Positions 22,319 through 32,665 are shown, counted from the stretch's first letter. The stretch: 55,869 nucleotides of DNA from Opitutus sp. GAS368 (GCA_945903465.1 CAMDOF010000031.1:1-55869); one strand, 5' to 3'. The notes: a model not told the origin generated them from the sequence alone. Translations and numbers: made by a program.

Positions 22319-22446
22319 CTGATCTTGAAATGACGTTGCACCACCCGCTCCCAATGCCCACATCCAACGCCTCGGCTCCGACTCGTCCGCTCGCAGCAGC
22401 GCGTCGCCGCCGCCCTTCGCTCCCAGCACCTCATTCTCTTTCTCCC

Positions 22447-24069
22447 ATGCCTAAAGCTCCTCCCATCCTGCTCGTCGCCAGTGGCGATCTCCGCGCTTCC
22501 GCCAATGAAACGTGCTGGCCCGCTCAGCGCGCTATGGAAAAAGCCCTGGGCGCTGCCGTGGCCAAGCTCGGCTTCACCGTCGCCCGCGCGCATCCTTACA
22601 AACCCAAGCAAAAACACGGGTTCATCAGCTCGCAGAAAGAAGGGATGGCCATTTTCGCCACCATCGATCCCGACGCCCCGCTGATCGTCGCCGAAGCCGT
22701 CTGGCAGTATTCCCACCATGTTCTCGCCGGACTTATCTCGCATCGCGGCCCGATTCTCACCGTCGCGAATTGGAGCGGCACTTGGCCGGGGCTCGTCGGC
22801 ATGCTTAATCTCAACGGATCGCTCACCAAGGCCGGTGTGAAATACTCCACTCTCTGGAGCGAGGACTTCACTGACGCCTATTTTGTCGCGGGTTTGCAGT
22901 CATGGCTGACGACAGGTCGAGCTGCGCATAAGACCACCCATGTCCAACCCCTCGCGCAGGCCGCGTTACCACCGAAGGCGCGGGTCGTTGCGAAAAAAAT
23001 CGCGGCGGATCTCCGCCTGCATAAATCGATCATGGGCGTATTCGACGAGGGGTGCATGGGAATGTTCAACGCCATCATTCCCGATGAGTTGCTTTTCCCT
23101 ATCGGCGTCTACAAAGAGCGCCTCTCGCAATCCGCACTCTACGCCGGCGCTACTCAAGTCAGCGACGACGAGGCCCGCGCCGTCTACACCTGGCTCTGCC
23201 AAAAGGGCATGACCTTCCACCTCGGCACCGACGAGGCGACCGAGCTGACCGAGCGCCAAGTGCTCTGGCAGTGCAAAACCTACGTCGCGGCGTTGCGGAT
23301 CGCCGACGAGTTCGGGTGCGAGACCATCGGCATCCAGTATCAACAGGGGCTCAAAGACCTCCTGCCCGCGAGCGATCTGGTGGAGGGCATTCTGAACAAC
23401 GGCGATCGCCCGCCCGTAAAAAACGCCGCCGGTAAAGTGATTCGCGCCGGCCAGCCGATGACCCATTTTAACGAAGTCGACGAGTGCGCCGGCCTCGATG
23501 GTTTATTCACGAATCGCGTGCACCGCGCCCTCGGCCAGCCTGTCGAGAACACCTTGCACGACCTCCGCTGGGGCGCCTTTGATGCCAGCGGCACCACCAA
23601 GGAATACGTCTGGGTCTTTCTGATTTCGGGGAGCGCACCACCAGCCCATCATATCAATGGCTATAAGGGCACCGACTCCCTGCGCCAGCCACCCATGTAT
23701 TTCCGCCTCGGCGGCGGCACGGTGCGCGGTATCGCCAAGCCGGGTGAAATCGTCTGGAGCCGCATCTTCGTGGCCGACGGCAAACTCAAGATGGACTTGG
23801 GCCGCGCCCAGGTCATCGCCCTGCCCGCGGAAGAAACCGCCCGGCGCTGGCGGGAGACCACGCCCCAATGGCCCATCATGCACGCGGTGACTTACGGCGT
23901 TTCCCGCGATCAAATGATGGCGCGGCACAAAGCCAACCACATCCAAGTCGCCTATGCCCATTCGGCGCGGGAGGCGGATTTAGCTCTCTACACCAAGGCC
24001 GCGCTCGCCGCAGAACTCGGCCTGGAAGTATGCCTGTGCGGCACCAAAGCCAACGGCGCCGCGTTCTAA
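22447..24069 (+). CDS. L-fucose/L-arabinose isomerase-family protein
   Basis: Protein of 540 residues resembling L-fucose isomerase, which interconverts an aldose and its ketose with a manganese ion. The ATG at 22447 is preferred because [18 protein letters not shown] leads straight into the first Rossmann-like strand, while the frame upstream is low-complexity. Seen: [22 protein letters not shown], which fits the core motif with an acidic residue near the metal site, [16 protein letters not shown], and [16 protein letters not shown]-terminal HINGYKG and [10 protein letters not shown] segment resembles the family's barrel domain. Exact substrate is uncertain; closely related proteins are usually annotated only as fucose isomerase-like. 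It has no same-strand partner; the leftward TonB receptor gene converges on it. Confidence 0.78.
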   Translation: MPKAPPILLVASGDLRASANETCWPAQRAMEKALGAAVAKLGFTVARAHPYKPKQKHGFISSQKEGMAIFATIDPDAPLIVAEAVWQYSHHVLAGLISHRGPILTVANWSGTWPGLVGMLNLNGSLTKAGVKYSTLWSEDFTDAYFVAGLQSWLTTGRAAHKTTHVQPLAQAALPPKARVVAKKIAADLRLHKSIMGVFDEGCMGMFNAIIPDELLFPIGVYKERLSQSALYAGATQVSDDEARAVYTWLCQKGMTFHLGTDEATELTERQVLWQCKTYVAALRIADEFGCETIGIQYQQGLKDLLPASDLVEGILNNGDRPPVKNAAGKVIRAGQPMTHFNEVDECAGLDGLFTNRVHRALGQPVENTLHDLRWGAFDASGTTKEYVWVFLISGSAPPAHHINGYKGTDSLRQPPMYFRLGGGTVRGIAKPGEIVWSRIFVADGKLKMDLGRAQVIALPAEETARRWRETTPQWPIMHAVTYGVSRDQMMARHKANHIQVAYAHSAREADLALYTKAALAAELGLEVCLCGTKANGAAF

Positions 24070-24253
24070 ACAACCGCCCGCCGACCCCGCCGCTAATCGC
24101 CATCCGCCCACCGAGATCGGCAGGGCGGGCCGCGCGAACCGCGGCGGAACCAGCAGCTTCCCGCCTGCGCGGATGCGACGCGCGGTTCAGTCCAGCCGGA
24201 CCCCACGCGCCCACGCGGATCCGGGCCCCCCGCCACCAAACACCCGACACCGT

Positions 24254-27200
24254 TTACAACCGCCAGGCGGCGGAGAGGTTAAAGTTAACGGGCGTCTTCT
24301 GCCCGAAACCGACGGGCACCGCTTCGCGGGCGGGAGAATTATAATTACCCTCACGCGGGCGCATCGCCCCAGTCGCCGCCCCATTCGTCGACGTGGTCCA
24401 ATAAACGGTACGATCGTTCAAAAGATTATTGATCACGAGTTGCAGCTGCACCTGATGCTTCTGGAAACGGCACAAATAACCGAGGGTTGTCGTGACCGTC
24501 ATATCCGCCTTCGGCGAATAAATCAGGGTGCTCGAGCTGCGCGCCGGATCGTCGATGGCCCGCGCGGGATTGGTCGGATCAACGATCGTATCCGCTCCCC
24601 GGTTACCCAAGACTTCGCGGCCACGGTACTGCAGACCTGCTCCCACTCGGAGGCCCTTATACGTTCCTGCCTGCACCGCGTAATCCCCAAATAGCTTGTA
24701 CAGCGGCTGATTTAAGCCGGTGGTGCGCGTGATGTTCAAATTCTGATAATTTGTGACAATCGTGTTATAGGCATCCGCCGCGACCTGAGCGTCCGGCCGG
24801 GTATCCGCGGGGATCGCCGTATCCACGGTGGCCACATTTGACGCATCAATTTTCGCACCGGCGTCTTGCGCAATCGTTTTAAAATTTCCGAGATTTTTTT
24901 CAATGTAAGCGCGCGTTAGCTGAAACGCGTTCGCGCCATAGACATTGGGCCGGGAGGCACTGCCGATGATGCGCAGCCCCTTGACCAGATTTGCCGTGAC
25001 CTCCACTTCGTAACCCGTCGCTTGGCGGTCTTGTAAATCGGTACCGCTGATGAAGAGCGGAACCCCGCGTTTGTTCAGATCCTCCGTGCTCCCAACCGGC
25101 GTCGCCTGCAGCAGCGTGTTGTACGGAAAGCCGCTGACCCCTTGAGGATTATTGATCTCCTCGCTCCGATAATGAGTAAGATTCACATCCAGCTTGCGCT
25201 GAAAAAACTCGAGGCGCGCACTGTAATTCCAACCGGTTGAAACCGTCGGTCGCACCAACCCACCGCCCAGTTGCAGCGCATACGCCTTCTGCGGATTAAA
25301 GGTCTCGGCGTAGTTAACGGAGGGGCTGAACCAATTGAGCAGGTGGACGACCGTACCGAGGGACTTGGTATTTTGATAACCGACGAGCGCGGGCGCATTG
25401 TAGTCATCTTGAAAACGATATTGGGAATAACGCGGATCACGCACGCCGCCCGCCAGCCGCGGGCGCGTCACGGCCGGCACCGGCGGCTGCGCACGACCCT
25501 GCGCATCGACGGGCACATAAGCCAGCGCGCCAAAATCGGGAGGCGCCAGCGGTTTGAGAAAAGCGCTCAAGGGGTCGCGGTCGGTCGGGTAATCTCCATT
25601 GACCGCCATCTGCTGGCTCTGGGAAAAATAGCGGTCGCGGCGGATCGCCCCGAGCAGAATGATCCGATCCTGCCAGAATTTAGCATTGAGCGCGGCCAGC
25701 CCGTAACGGTAGCTCGCATCATTAACCGACTCACTGTCGAACCGCGTGTGATCGATCACCCAGCGCGGGGTCACGATGCTCGTCGTCCGCGTATTCGGGT
25801 CGTAATACGGGATCGACTTCCCCGCCAGATCGACAAAGGGCCGGCTCGGTTCATTCCAGTAACGACGAATCTTCACGTCGGCGGTCGTGCCGTTCAACCA
25901 GGCGAGGGTGTCGCTGCCCTGCGCGAGGCTCAGCCACTGGTAGGAAAGCGTATAGTGGTTTTTATTTTCTCCAACCGACGTATTCACAGAAAACTTTCCC
26001 CAGCGCGTGTCCCGCTTCCACGCCACCGCTGCACGGAGATTGTTATAATTATAATGACGGAAGCCGCGGAAAAAATTGCCGTCGCCGTAAGCCTGCAGGA
26101 AATGGGCATTGGGCTGGCCGTTGGGCAGCACCCGGTTGATGTCGAGATAGGTCGCGTTGGCGCCGCGGTTCTGCTCGCCGTTCGTGGCGTTGGAGTTTTT
26201 GTTAATATCCGCCGCGACTTCGAAATAGAAATCACCGAGCCGCTGCTCAATCGTCGCCTGCACATCACGAAAGGTCGTCTCAAGGAGCGCGCCGTCCTGA
26301 TTGATGGAAAAGCGGCGCGACGGGCGGCGAAAATACGAGTTGGCCTCCGCCACGTCGAACCGGTTGCCCGGTACATTCATCACTTCGAGCAGATTGGTAT
26401 TCGCCAGACCAAACGCGGCATTGCTGCCCGAGACAAAGCCCGCGATCGGCGTGGTCGCCGTGGTGCCACCGCCAAGGGTAATCGCCTCGTTACTGTAACT
26501 CGAAATCGCGTTGAAGCCATTGTAGGGGTCGTAAACATTGTAGTTCGCCGCCCGCCGCGCCACCCCTTGCGCCTGTAACGCCGTGATCTGCGCCGCGGTC
26601 GCACCGTTCAGCGACGCGGGCGTCCCAAAGGTCGTCCGACCGTCCCACCCCGATAACTGATCCTGCAGATTATTAATCGGGGCATTCAGTTCCCGGTTAA
26701 TCGCCTCCGCCTCAATGCGAATCTGCGTATTCCGAAAAGGATTCGCCGTCGCCGTCACAAAGACACCCTTGCGTTTATCAAACTCCTTCTGCCGCCAGCC
26801 CAGCACGTGCTGCCCGACCCCGGCGACCCGCACCGCCGCCTTGTCTCCCAATGGCTGGTTCACGTCGAGCGTCGCCCGCATCAGGCTCCACGAACCCGCG
26901 CTCAACTTCACATCTTGAAACGCCCGGTCCACGCGCGCCCGCTTCGTCGTCGACGAACTCACCCCACCCAAACTGCCGTTGCCAAATAAGATGGAGTTGG
27001 CCCCGCGCCCAAAATCATAGCGCTCCAGCGCGTAGCTATCGTTATCGCTGTTCACGGGGAAAAAATTCCTCAACTGCTGCCCGGCCGTGACCCCGCGCGA
27101 GCTATAACGTACCGTGAACGTCGTAAAGTTAAAGGTGCCAATATCCGAGGTGAACGTCGCCCCGGTCGTCCAATTCTGCGCCGACTGCAGATCCGTAAGA

Positions 27201-27517
27201 TTCAGTGCGTCGATGAACTCCCGGTTGATCACCGAATAGGCGGCGGGGGTATCGCGTAGATCCGTCGCCAAACGCCCTCCGGCGAGGGCACTCGCCGCGG
27301 CAAAACCGGTATCACGATCGGAGTTTACGGTGAACGGGGTGAGGGTGATGGCGCCCGCTTCCTCCGAGGTTTTCTGCGAGGTGATCGCCACGATCGGCGC
27401 GGTCTGCGCCCATGAAAAACCCGCCGCGGCGAGCGCGAGTCCGAGGCGTGCACCCAGCCCGGAGAAGAACGAACGAGGTGCCGATGAGGAAGATCTAGAA
27501 AACAGTGAAACGATCAT
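24254..27517 (-). CDS. TonB-dependent outer-membrane receptor
   Basis: Large TonB-dependent transporter, 1087 residues from the ATG at 27517. The frame continues 61 codons upstream without a signal peptide, so the inner start is chosen. A signal peptide (LGLALAAAGFSWAQ) ends near residue 41. The plug begins after VNSDRDTGFAAASALAGGRL with DLRDTPAAYSVINREFIDALN, followed by RYSSRGV, RYDFGRGANSILFGNGSLGG and SSSTTKRA, the typical plug core. The rest is barrel with alternating aromatic strands, ending NFNLSAAWRL. No FecR-type signalling extension is visible, so it is not an obvious partner of the sigma/FecR pair at 1.2-2.9 kb. Its ligand is unknown; the neighbouring sugar isomerase suggests a carbohydrate. 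Confidence 0.92.
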   Translation of the reverse strand: MIVSLFSRSSSSAPRSFFSGLGARLGLALAAAGFSWAQTAPIVAITSQKTSEEAGAITLTPFTVNSDRDTGFAAASALAGGRLATDLRDTPAAYSVINREFIDALNLTDLQSAQNWTTGATFTSDIGTFNFTTFTVRYSSRGVTAGQQLRNFFPVNSDNDSYALERYDFGRGANSILFGNGSLGGVSSSTTKRARVDRAFQDVKLSAGSWSLMRATLDVNQPLGDKAAVRVAGVGQHVLGWRQKEFDKRKGVFVTATANPFRNTQIRIEAEAINRELNAPINNLQDQLSGWDGRTTFGTPASLNGATAAQITALQAQGVARRAANYNVYDPYNGFNAISSYSNEAITLGGGTTATTPIAGFVSGSNAAFGLANTNLLEVMNVPGNRFDVAEANSYFRRPSRRFSINQDGALLETTFRDVQATIEQRLGDFYFEVAADINKNSNATNGEQNRGANATYLDINRVLPNGQPNAHFLQAYGDGNFFRGFRHYNYNNLRAAVAWKRDTRWGKFSVNTSVGENKNHYTLSYQWLSLAQGSDTLAWLNGTTADVKIRRYWNEPSRPFVDLAGKSIPYYDPNTRTTSIVTPRWVIDHTRFDSESVNDASYRYGLAALNAKFWQDRIILLGAIRRDRYFSQSQQMAVNGDYPTDRDPLSAFLKPLAPPDFGALAYVPVDAQGRAQPPVPAVTRPRLAGGVRDPRYSQYRFQDDYNAPALVGYQNTKSLGTVVHLLNWFSPSVNYAETFNPQKAYALQLGGGLVRPTVSTGWNYSARLEFFQRKLDVNLTHYRSEEINNPQGVSGFPYNTLLQATPVGSTEDLNKRGVPLFISGTDLQDRQATGYEVEVTANLVKGLRIIGSASRPNVYGANAFQLTRAYIEKNLGNFKTIAQDAGAKIDASNVATVDTAIPADTRPDAQVAADAYNTIVTNYQNLNITRTTGLNQPLYKLFGDYAVQAGTYKGLRVGAGLQYRGREVLGNRGADTIVDPTNPARAIDDPARSSSTLIYSPKADMTVTTTLGYLCRFQKHQVQLQLVINNLLNDRTVYWTTSTNGAATGAMRPREGNYNSPAREAVPVGFGQKTPVNFNLSAAWRL

Positions 27518-27834
27518 AAAATTAAAGATGAAGATTGCCGTGCCCCGAGCGCTTAGCCGGTCGACCCGCCGCCGCGCGGACCAACCATTGGGCCGCGTGC
27601 GATTTACACATGTGACCCTGATAAAGTTAGAGGAGTGAGCCATCGCTTTGACCAGCCGAAAGTCTAAACGCACTCGGCCAGATCCAAAAAAGGAGGGCAC
27701 GCAGACGTGCGCCGCTCGGCCTCTTCGCGGGGTGAGGCGCGCCGCGGGGCGATTTCTCCGCTGGCGGCGGGGCCGTTGCGGATAAATCAGTTTGCGGTCG
27801 CCTTTATCTGCCGCGAGTTTCGCCCTTTCGCCCG
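27518..27834. other. Divergent intergenic region, TonB receptor / DUF1080 gene
   Basis: About 317 bases that must hold promoters for both directions. I see moderately AT-rich patches near 27520-27540 and 27600-27630, but no match to a consensus promoter that I would call. Confidence 0.35.
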
Positions 27835-29739
27835 ATGCGCACTATCCCCTCGCTTGCCATTTTTCTCCAAGCCGCCCTCGCCTTGCCCTTGGGGTTCGGC
27901 GCGGCCTACGCCCAATCGGCGCTGCCCGCCGAGCCCATCTCGCTCGACGCTCCGACGGACTTCAAAACCCTCACCCCCAACTGGCAACTCGCCCGTGATC
28001 TCGCCGGTGATCCCCGGCGCGAAAAATCACTTAACCCTCGGCCGGGCGCCGGTATCCTCATTTGCAATCCCGGGAAAACGCCTGAGACCCGCGGACATTT
28101 ATTCACGACGTGGGCACACGGCGACATCGAAGCCGATCTCGAATTCCTGCTCACCCCCGGATCAAATTCCGGCGTGTATCTGCAGGGACGATACGAGGTG
28201 CAACTCTTCGACAGTTGGGGCGTGCGCTCCCCCCAGGCCAGCGATTGCGGCGGCATCTACCAACGGTGGGATGCCGCGCGCGGCCCGGGCAAGGAGGGTT
28301 ATGAGGGGACGGCGCCGCGCGCCAACGCCAGTCGCGCACCCGGTCTCTGGCAAAAACTCCACATCGAATTCCAAGCCCCGCGTTTCGACGCGACCGGCCA
28401 GAAAATCCGCAACGCCCGTTTCGTGAAGGTCGTCCTCAACGGCTTCGTGGTCCAAGAAAATACCGAGGTCACCGGGCCCACCCGCAGCGCCGCCTTCGAC
28501 GACGAAAAACCTCTCGGCCCACTGATGATTCAGGGTGACCACGGCTCCGTCGCCTTGCGCCACCTTGCCTGCAAGCGCTTCGACTCCAGCCTGACGCTCG
28601 CCCCGTCAAACCTCCGCTACAAACTTTACGCGGGCAGCTTTCCTGCGATCGGCGCCTATGATCGCGCGACACCAGAGGCCGAGGGCGTCCCCGCGCGCTT
28701 CGCCCACGGCGCCATCGAGAAGAGCGGAAAATTCGCGCTCGTGTTTACCGGCGCGATCAACGCGCCCCGCGCGGGCGCTTACCACTTCACGATCGAGACC
28801 AGCGGCAGCGCCCGACTGATCGTGGATGGCCGCACCGTCGTCGCCCCACTCGATCGCGGCAGCCAGCCCGGGACCGTTAACCTCACGGCCGGCCCGCACA
28901 ACTTCCGCCTCGACCTTCTCAATACCGCCAACGGCCGCCCTTCCCTCGAACTCAACGTCGAGGGCCCTGGCCTTGCGCCGCAAGCCGTCACGGTGCGCGA
29001 AGAGGGCGAGGCGCGCATTGGCCGGGGCGGCCGTGGCCCGCGCTCCGGAGTCGCGAGCAAACAGTTAATCGTTGAGCCGAAGGACCGCGTCCTGCTCCAA
29101 CGTGGCTTCGTTCCCTTCGAACCGCGCAAACGACTCTACGCCGCCACCGTCGGCAGCCCCGCGGGGACCCACTTCGCCTACGACTTCGAAACCGGCGCGC
29201 TGCTCCATGCTTGGCGCGGCTCCTTCATCGACACCTTTAATATGTGGGACGGCCGCGGTAATGATCAGACCGCCAAAGCCGCCGGCCCCGCTTTGACCTT
29301 CAACGGCAAACCCTTCCTCGGCCTGATCGAATATGCGGCCAACGGTGATTGGCCCGACCACACGGATGCCTTGTGGTCCTCGGCCGGCTACACCTTGGAA
29401 GCAGACGGCACCCCCGTGTTTCTCGCGAACCTCGCGGACATTTCCCTCCGCGACCGCGTCGTCGCGGCGCCCGGCGGCCGTGGTCTCGTGCGCACCCTCA
29501 CCCTCAACGGTAAACTGCCTTCGTGGTCCGCGTGGCTCCTGCTTGCCGAAGCCTCCGCGATCACGCCCCAAAACGACGGCCGAGGCTGGATCATCGGCGC
29601 CCGCGAATGGTACCTCGACTGGCCCGACGATGCCCCCGTCCAGCCCGTCATTCGCACCGTCAACGGCCGGCAACAACTCGCCGTTCCCGTCCGGACCTCG
29701 CTGCTCGAAAAGCCCCTCTCGTACTCGATCATTTGGTGA
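27835..29739 (+). CDS. Exported DUF1080 (3-keto-disaccharide hydrolase-type) + PA14 protein
   Basis: Three-part exported protein of 634 residues. A signal peptide ends near AAYAQSA (about residue 28). The first domain (about 35-255) is a DUF1080/GH16-like jelly roll: SNSGVYLQGRYEVQLFDSWG and LWQKLHIEFQAPRFD match that family, some members of which hydrolyse 3-keto-glycosides. A PA14-type domain follows (about 260-385; KLYAGSFPAI, AYHFTIETSGSARLIVDGR). The last part (about 395-634; THFAYDFETGALLHAWRGSFIDTFNMWDGRG) resembles a segment seen beside haem and dehydrogenase domains in this phylum, with no named function. The next gene starts 8 bases after the stop, so both form an operon. Activity on a 3-keto-sugar is inference. 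Confidence 0.82.
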   Translation: MRTIPSLAIFLQAALALPLGFGAAYAQSALPAEPISLDAPTDFKTLTPNWQLARDLAGDPRREKSLNPRPGAGILICNPGKTPETRGHLFTTWAHGDIEADLEFLLTPGSNSGVYLQGRYEVQLFDSWGVRSPQASDCGGIYQRWDAARGPGKEGYEGTAPRANASRAPGLWQKLHIEFQAPRFDATGQKIRNARFVKVVLNGFVVQENTEVTGPTRSAAFDDEKPLGPLMIQGDHGSVALRHLACKRFDSSLTLAPSNLRYKLYAGSFPAIGAYDRATPEAEGVPARFAHGAIEKSGKFALVFTGAINAPRAGAYHFTIETSGSARLIVDGRTVVAPLDRGSQPGTVNLTAGPHNFRLDLLNTANGRPSLELNVEGPGLAPQAVTVREEGEARIGRGGRGPRSGVASKQLIVEPKDRVLLQRGFVPFEPRKRLYAATVGSPAGTHFAYDFETGALLHAWRGSFIDTFNMWDGRGNDQTAKAAGPALTFNGKPFLGLIEYAANGDWPDHTDALWSSAGYTLEADGTPVFLANLADISLRDRVVAAPGGRGLVRTLTLNGKLPSWSAWLLLAEASAITPQNDGRGWIIGAREWYLDWPDDAPVQPVIRTVNGRQQLAVPVRTSLLEKPLSYSIIW

Positions 29740-29747
29740 ACTCACCC

Positions 29748-31865
29748 ATGAAACGCCTCTCCTCCCCTCGCCTCTCCCTCATGCCAGCCGCGCCACTCCG
29801 AGCCCCGCTCCGCCCCGCCCGCGCCACTTCCGCGGGCTCCTCCCGGCCGCGGCCATGGCTCGCTCTCGCCTTGTGCGCCAGCTTCTCCGCTCAAGCCGCC
29901 GATCTCGTCAATAATCCTTCCGCCGCCGAGCGCTTCGCCAAACCTTCCAACGACTTGGTCGAACGGGAAAATCGCTACTGGCAACGCACGCCTCTGCCCG
30001 TCCCCGCCGATCTCGTGCTGGAGGTGAGCGGCATCACCCCCGTCGCTGGAAAACGCCTTCTCATCACCACTCGCCGCGGCGAAATCTGGTGGGTCGACGG
30101 CGCCTACGCCGCCACTCCTCAGCCGAAATACACCCTCTTCGCTTCCGGTCTGCACGAACCCCTCGGCATTATCGCCGCGCCCGCCCCCCAACGGGGCTAC
30201 TACGTGGCCCAACGCCAAGAAATCACCCGGCTCGAGGACACCGACGGCGACGGCCGCGCCGATGTGTTCGCCACCGTCGCCAAGCTCCCCATCTCCGGCA
30301 GCTACCACGAATACGCGTTCGGCCCCGTGCTCGCCCCCAACGGCAATCTGCGCGTCACCCTCAACGTCGCCTTCGGCGGCGCCACCCAAGCCCCGGCCCC
30401 TTGGCGCGGTTGGATGCTGGAAATTACCCCCGATGGCCAAATCACGCCCATCGCCGCCGGCTTGCGCTCGCCCTGCGGCTTCCTCGTGACCACTCAAGGC
30501 GAGTGGTTCGCCTCAGAAAATCAGGGTGAATGGGTCGGCTCCGGCCGCATCACCCACCTCACCACGGGCGACTTCGCCGGTCACCCCGCGGGCCTCGCTT
30601 GGAGCCGCTTGCCCGGCTCGACCGTCAAACTCCGCCCCGACGATATCAAGGATTTCGATGAGCCGATGCCCGACGTCGCCCAGCGCCTGCCCAGCGTAAA
30701 ACCTCCCGCCGTCTGGCTGCCCCACACCATCCTCGGCATCTCCAACTCCGGCATGCTCCAAGATCTCACCGCTGGAAAATTCGGCCCGTTTGCCGGCCAA
30801 CTTTTTGTTGCCGACCAGGGCCAAAGTAAAATTTCCCGCGTCATGCTGGAAAAGGTGCGCGGGGTCTGGCAGGGAGCCGCCATCGCCTTTCGGGAGGGCT
30901 TTGAGAGCGGCATCCTCCGCATCACCCACGGTGAGGACGGCGTCCTCTTCGCGGGGGAATCCGCCCGCGGCTGGGGCTCCGTGGGCCCCAAACAACAGGG
31001 CATCGAGCGACTCACTTGGACCGGCCAGACGCCTTTCGAGATCCGCGAAATCCTCGCCCAGCCCGACGGTTTTGTCCTCAAGTTTACCCAGCCCGTCGAT
31101 CGGGCCATCGCCGAAAAACCCGAAAACTATCAGGTCGCGGGCTTCACGTACCTTTACCACAAGGCCTACGGTAGCGCCCCCGTCAACCGGGTCGCTTGCC
31201 CCGTCCTCAAGGTCAACGTCGCCCCCGACGGTCTCAGCGTCCGCCTCGCCAACACGTGCCTGCGCGAGGGTTATGTCCACGAAATCAAAGCCGCCGCCCT
31301 CCGCGCCCAGGGCAGCGCCGAACCCCTCCTGCACGCGACCGCTTATTACACGCTCAACCGACTGCCCGAGGGGGCTCGCATCATCCCCCTCGACCCCAAG
31401 GCCGCCGAGATCTGCGTTGCCCCCGTGCCCGCCCTCGCGAGCGCCAACACCAAAAAACATCCGACCAAGATTCCGGCCGACTGGGCCGGCGACGAGGGCG
31501 ATAAGAGCTTCCTTCTCGGTACTCAGCCCGGACTTAAATACGACGACACGCTTCTCACCGTAAAAGCAGGCGCGCGGGTGCGCCTCGTTTTCCGCAACTC
31601 CGACGACATGCTCCATAATTTCGTGCTCTGCGCCCCGGGTCGCGGGGAAGCGGTCGGTACCGCCGCCGTCGCCCTCGGCCTCGAGGGCAACGCACAGAAC
31701 TTCGTGCCTGACTCTCCCGATGTGCTCTACCACACCGCACTCACCCAGCCACAATCAACCGACACGATTTTTTTCACGGCACCAAGCGCGCCCGGCGATT
31801 ACGATTTTCTCTGCACCTTCCCGGGACACGCCGCGATCATGAAGGGCATCTTTCGCGTGGAGTAG
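29748..31865 (+). CDS. Beta-propeller dehydrogenase-like protein with C-terminal azurin-type copper domain
   Basis: Exported protein of 705 residues. The ATG at 29748 lies 8 bases after the preceding stop; the longer open frame is the shadow of that gene. An Arg/Pro-rich leader precedes a signal peptide (WLALALCASFSAQA, about 37-50). Residues about 80-480 form a propeller related to sugar/sorbosone dehydrogenase-like proteins (GLHEPLGIIAAP, RLEDTDGDGRADVF, LRSPCGFLVTTQGEWFASENQGEW). The last 130 residues are a type-1 copper domain. The ligands can be read: His in DMLHNF, then Cys, His and Met in FLCTFPGHAAIMKG, with spacing identical to azurin. There is no CXXCH. It could oxidise a substrate and pass electrons to its own copper centre, but no cofactor site is certain. 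Confidence 0.87.
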   Translation: MKRLSSPRLSLMPAAPLRAPLRPARATSAGSSRPRPWLALALCASFSAQAADLVNNPSAAERFAKPSNDLVERENRYWQRTPLPVPADLVLEVSGITPVAGKRLLITTRRGEIWWVDGAYAATPQPKYTLFASGLHEPLGIIAAPAPQRGYYVAQRQEITRLEDTDGDGRADVFATVAKLPISGSYHEYAFGPVLAPNGNLRVTLNVAFGGATQAPAPWRGWMLEITPDGQITPIAAGLRSPCGFLVTTQGEWFASENQGEWVGSGRITHLTTGDFAGHPAGLAWSRLPGSTVKLRPDDIKDFDEPMPDVAQRLPSVKPPAVWLPHTILGISNSGMLQDLTAGKFGPFAGQLFVADQGQSKISRVMLEKVRGVWQGAAIAFREGFESGILRITHGEDGVLFAGESARGWGSVGPKQQGIERLTWTGQTPFEIREILAQPDGFVLKFTQPVDRAIAEKPENYQVAGFTYLYHKAYGSAPVNRVACPVLKVNVAPDGLSVRLANTCLREGYVHEIKAAALRAQGSAEPLLHATAYYTLNRLPEGARIIPLDPKAAEICVAPVPALASANTKKHPTKIPADWAGDEGDKSFLLGTQPGLKYDDTLLTVKAGARVRLVFRNSDDMLHNFVLCAPGRGEAVGTAAVALGLEGNAQNFVPDSPDVLYHTALTQPQSTDTIFFTAPSAPGDYDFLCTFPGHAAIMKGIFRVE

Positions 31866-32058
31866 CCGCCTGCTCGGGCCGATCATCAGCGACTCGCTTA
31901 AACCCACCGCACCGTCCAGCCGCCTTGGCTCGCCGGTAGATCGAGCCCACCCGCCATTTAAACTCAACACCGCCTCACCGTATTTGCCACCAGCGCATCG
32001 CCAAAGATTCCGGACGAAAACACCGCCACGCGCTTACCCGACATCCCTGCCAACCGCC

Positions 32059-32301
32059 ATGAGCGATCCCCTCCCCGCCCTTCCGTCCGAGCCGCGCCCC
32101 GGCCGCTACCGTCACTACAAGGGTAATCAATACCAGGTCATCAGCCTCGCCCGGCACTCCGAAACTCTCGAGGCCCTCGTGGTCTACCAACCCCTCTACG
32201 GCGAGGGCGGGCTCTGGGTACGACCGGCCGGAATGTTTATGGAGACGGTCGAGGTCGCCGGCCAACGCGTGCCGCGCTTCGCCCCAATCGCTTCTCCTTA
32301 G
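32059..32301 (+). CDS. DUF1653 domain protein
   Basis: Small cytoplasmic protein of 80 residues. The ATG at 32059 is chosen over the upstream open frame because the family core starts soon after it: GRYRHYKGNQYQVISLARHSET, then LVVYQPLYGEGGLWVRPAGMF. These conserved aromatic and basic residues define DUF1653. The family is widespread and without known function; a nucleic-acid-binding role is sometimes guessed, but nothing here tests it. It stands alone on the plus strand, 193 bases after the copper-domain gene. Confidence 0.88.
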   Translation: MSDPLPALPSEPRPGRYRHYKGNQYQVISLARHSETLEALVVYQPLYGEGGLWVRPAGMFMETVEVAGQRVPRFAPIASP

Positions 32302-32517
32302 GACGAACGCCCCTTACCTTCGGAACTTTCGCGTCGCCGCGAGCGCCCGCGCAGGCTGATCCGTCACTCGCGGGTGCTCGCACGTGCTCGCGCCAACCAG
32401 CCCATTAAAACCGACATTTTTTGGGCGATGGCGCCAAGACCACCGGCCCCGCCCTCCTCGCTTTCGACGCGCGACCCGGCGTAACCAGCGCGAACTCACG
32501 CGTACCGGATGGCGCCC

Positions 32518-32598
32518 GACCCGCGCCCACGCCCAACCCACGCCGACCCGCGCCCAGGCCCAACCCACGCCAACCTGCGCCCACGTCGCACCCACGCC
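32518..32598. repeat. 27-bp tandem repeat, three copies
   Basis: Three 27-base units at 32518, 32545 and 32572. The first two differ at a single base and the third is more diverged; each starts around GACCCGCGCCCA and ends CCCACGCC. It lies in the 364-base convergent gap between the DUF1653 gene and the Gfo/Idh gene, where I see no coding sequence. Confidence 0.8.
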
Positions 32599-32665
32599 CA
32601 CGTCGCACCTGCCCAATCCGAGAGCCCACGCGGTCACCTCTCGCGCGGCGCCGGCACCGGACCGT

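Noticed and set aside
25271..26578. Open frame of 435 codons on the plus strand
   Set aside because: It lies entirely antisense to the TonB receptor gene, is Arg/Val/Ile-rich and has no recognisable motif. High GC produces such antisense frames.
32518..32598. Repeat array considered as CRISPR
   Set aside because: The units abut with no unique spacers, and no cas gene is present.
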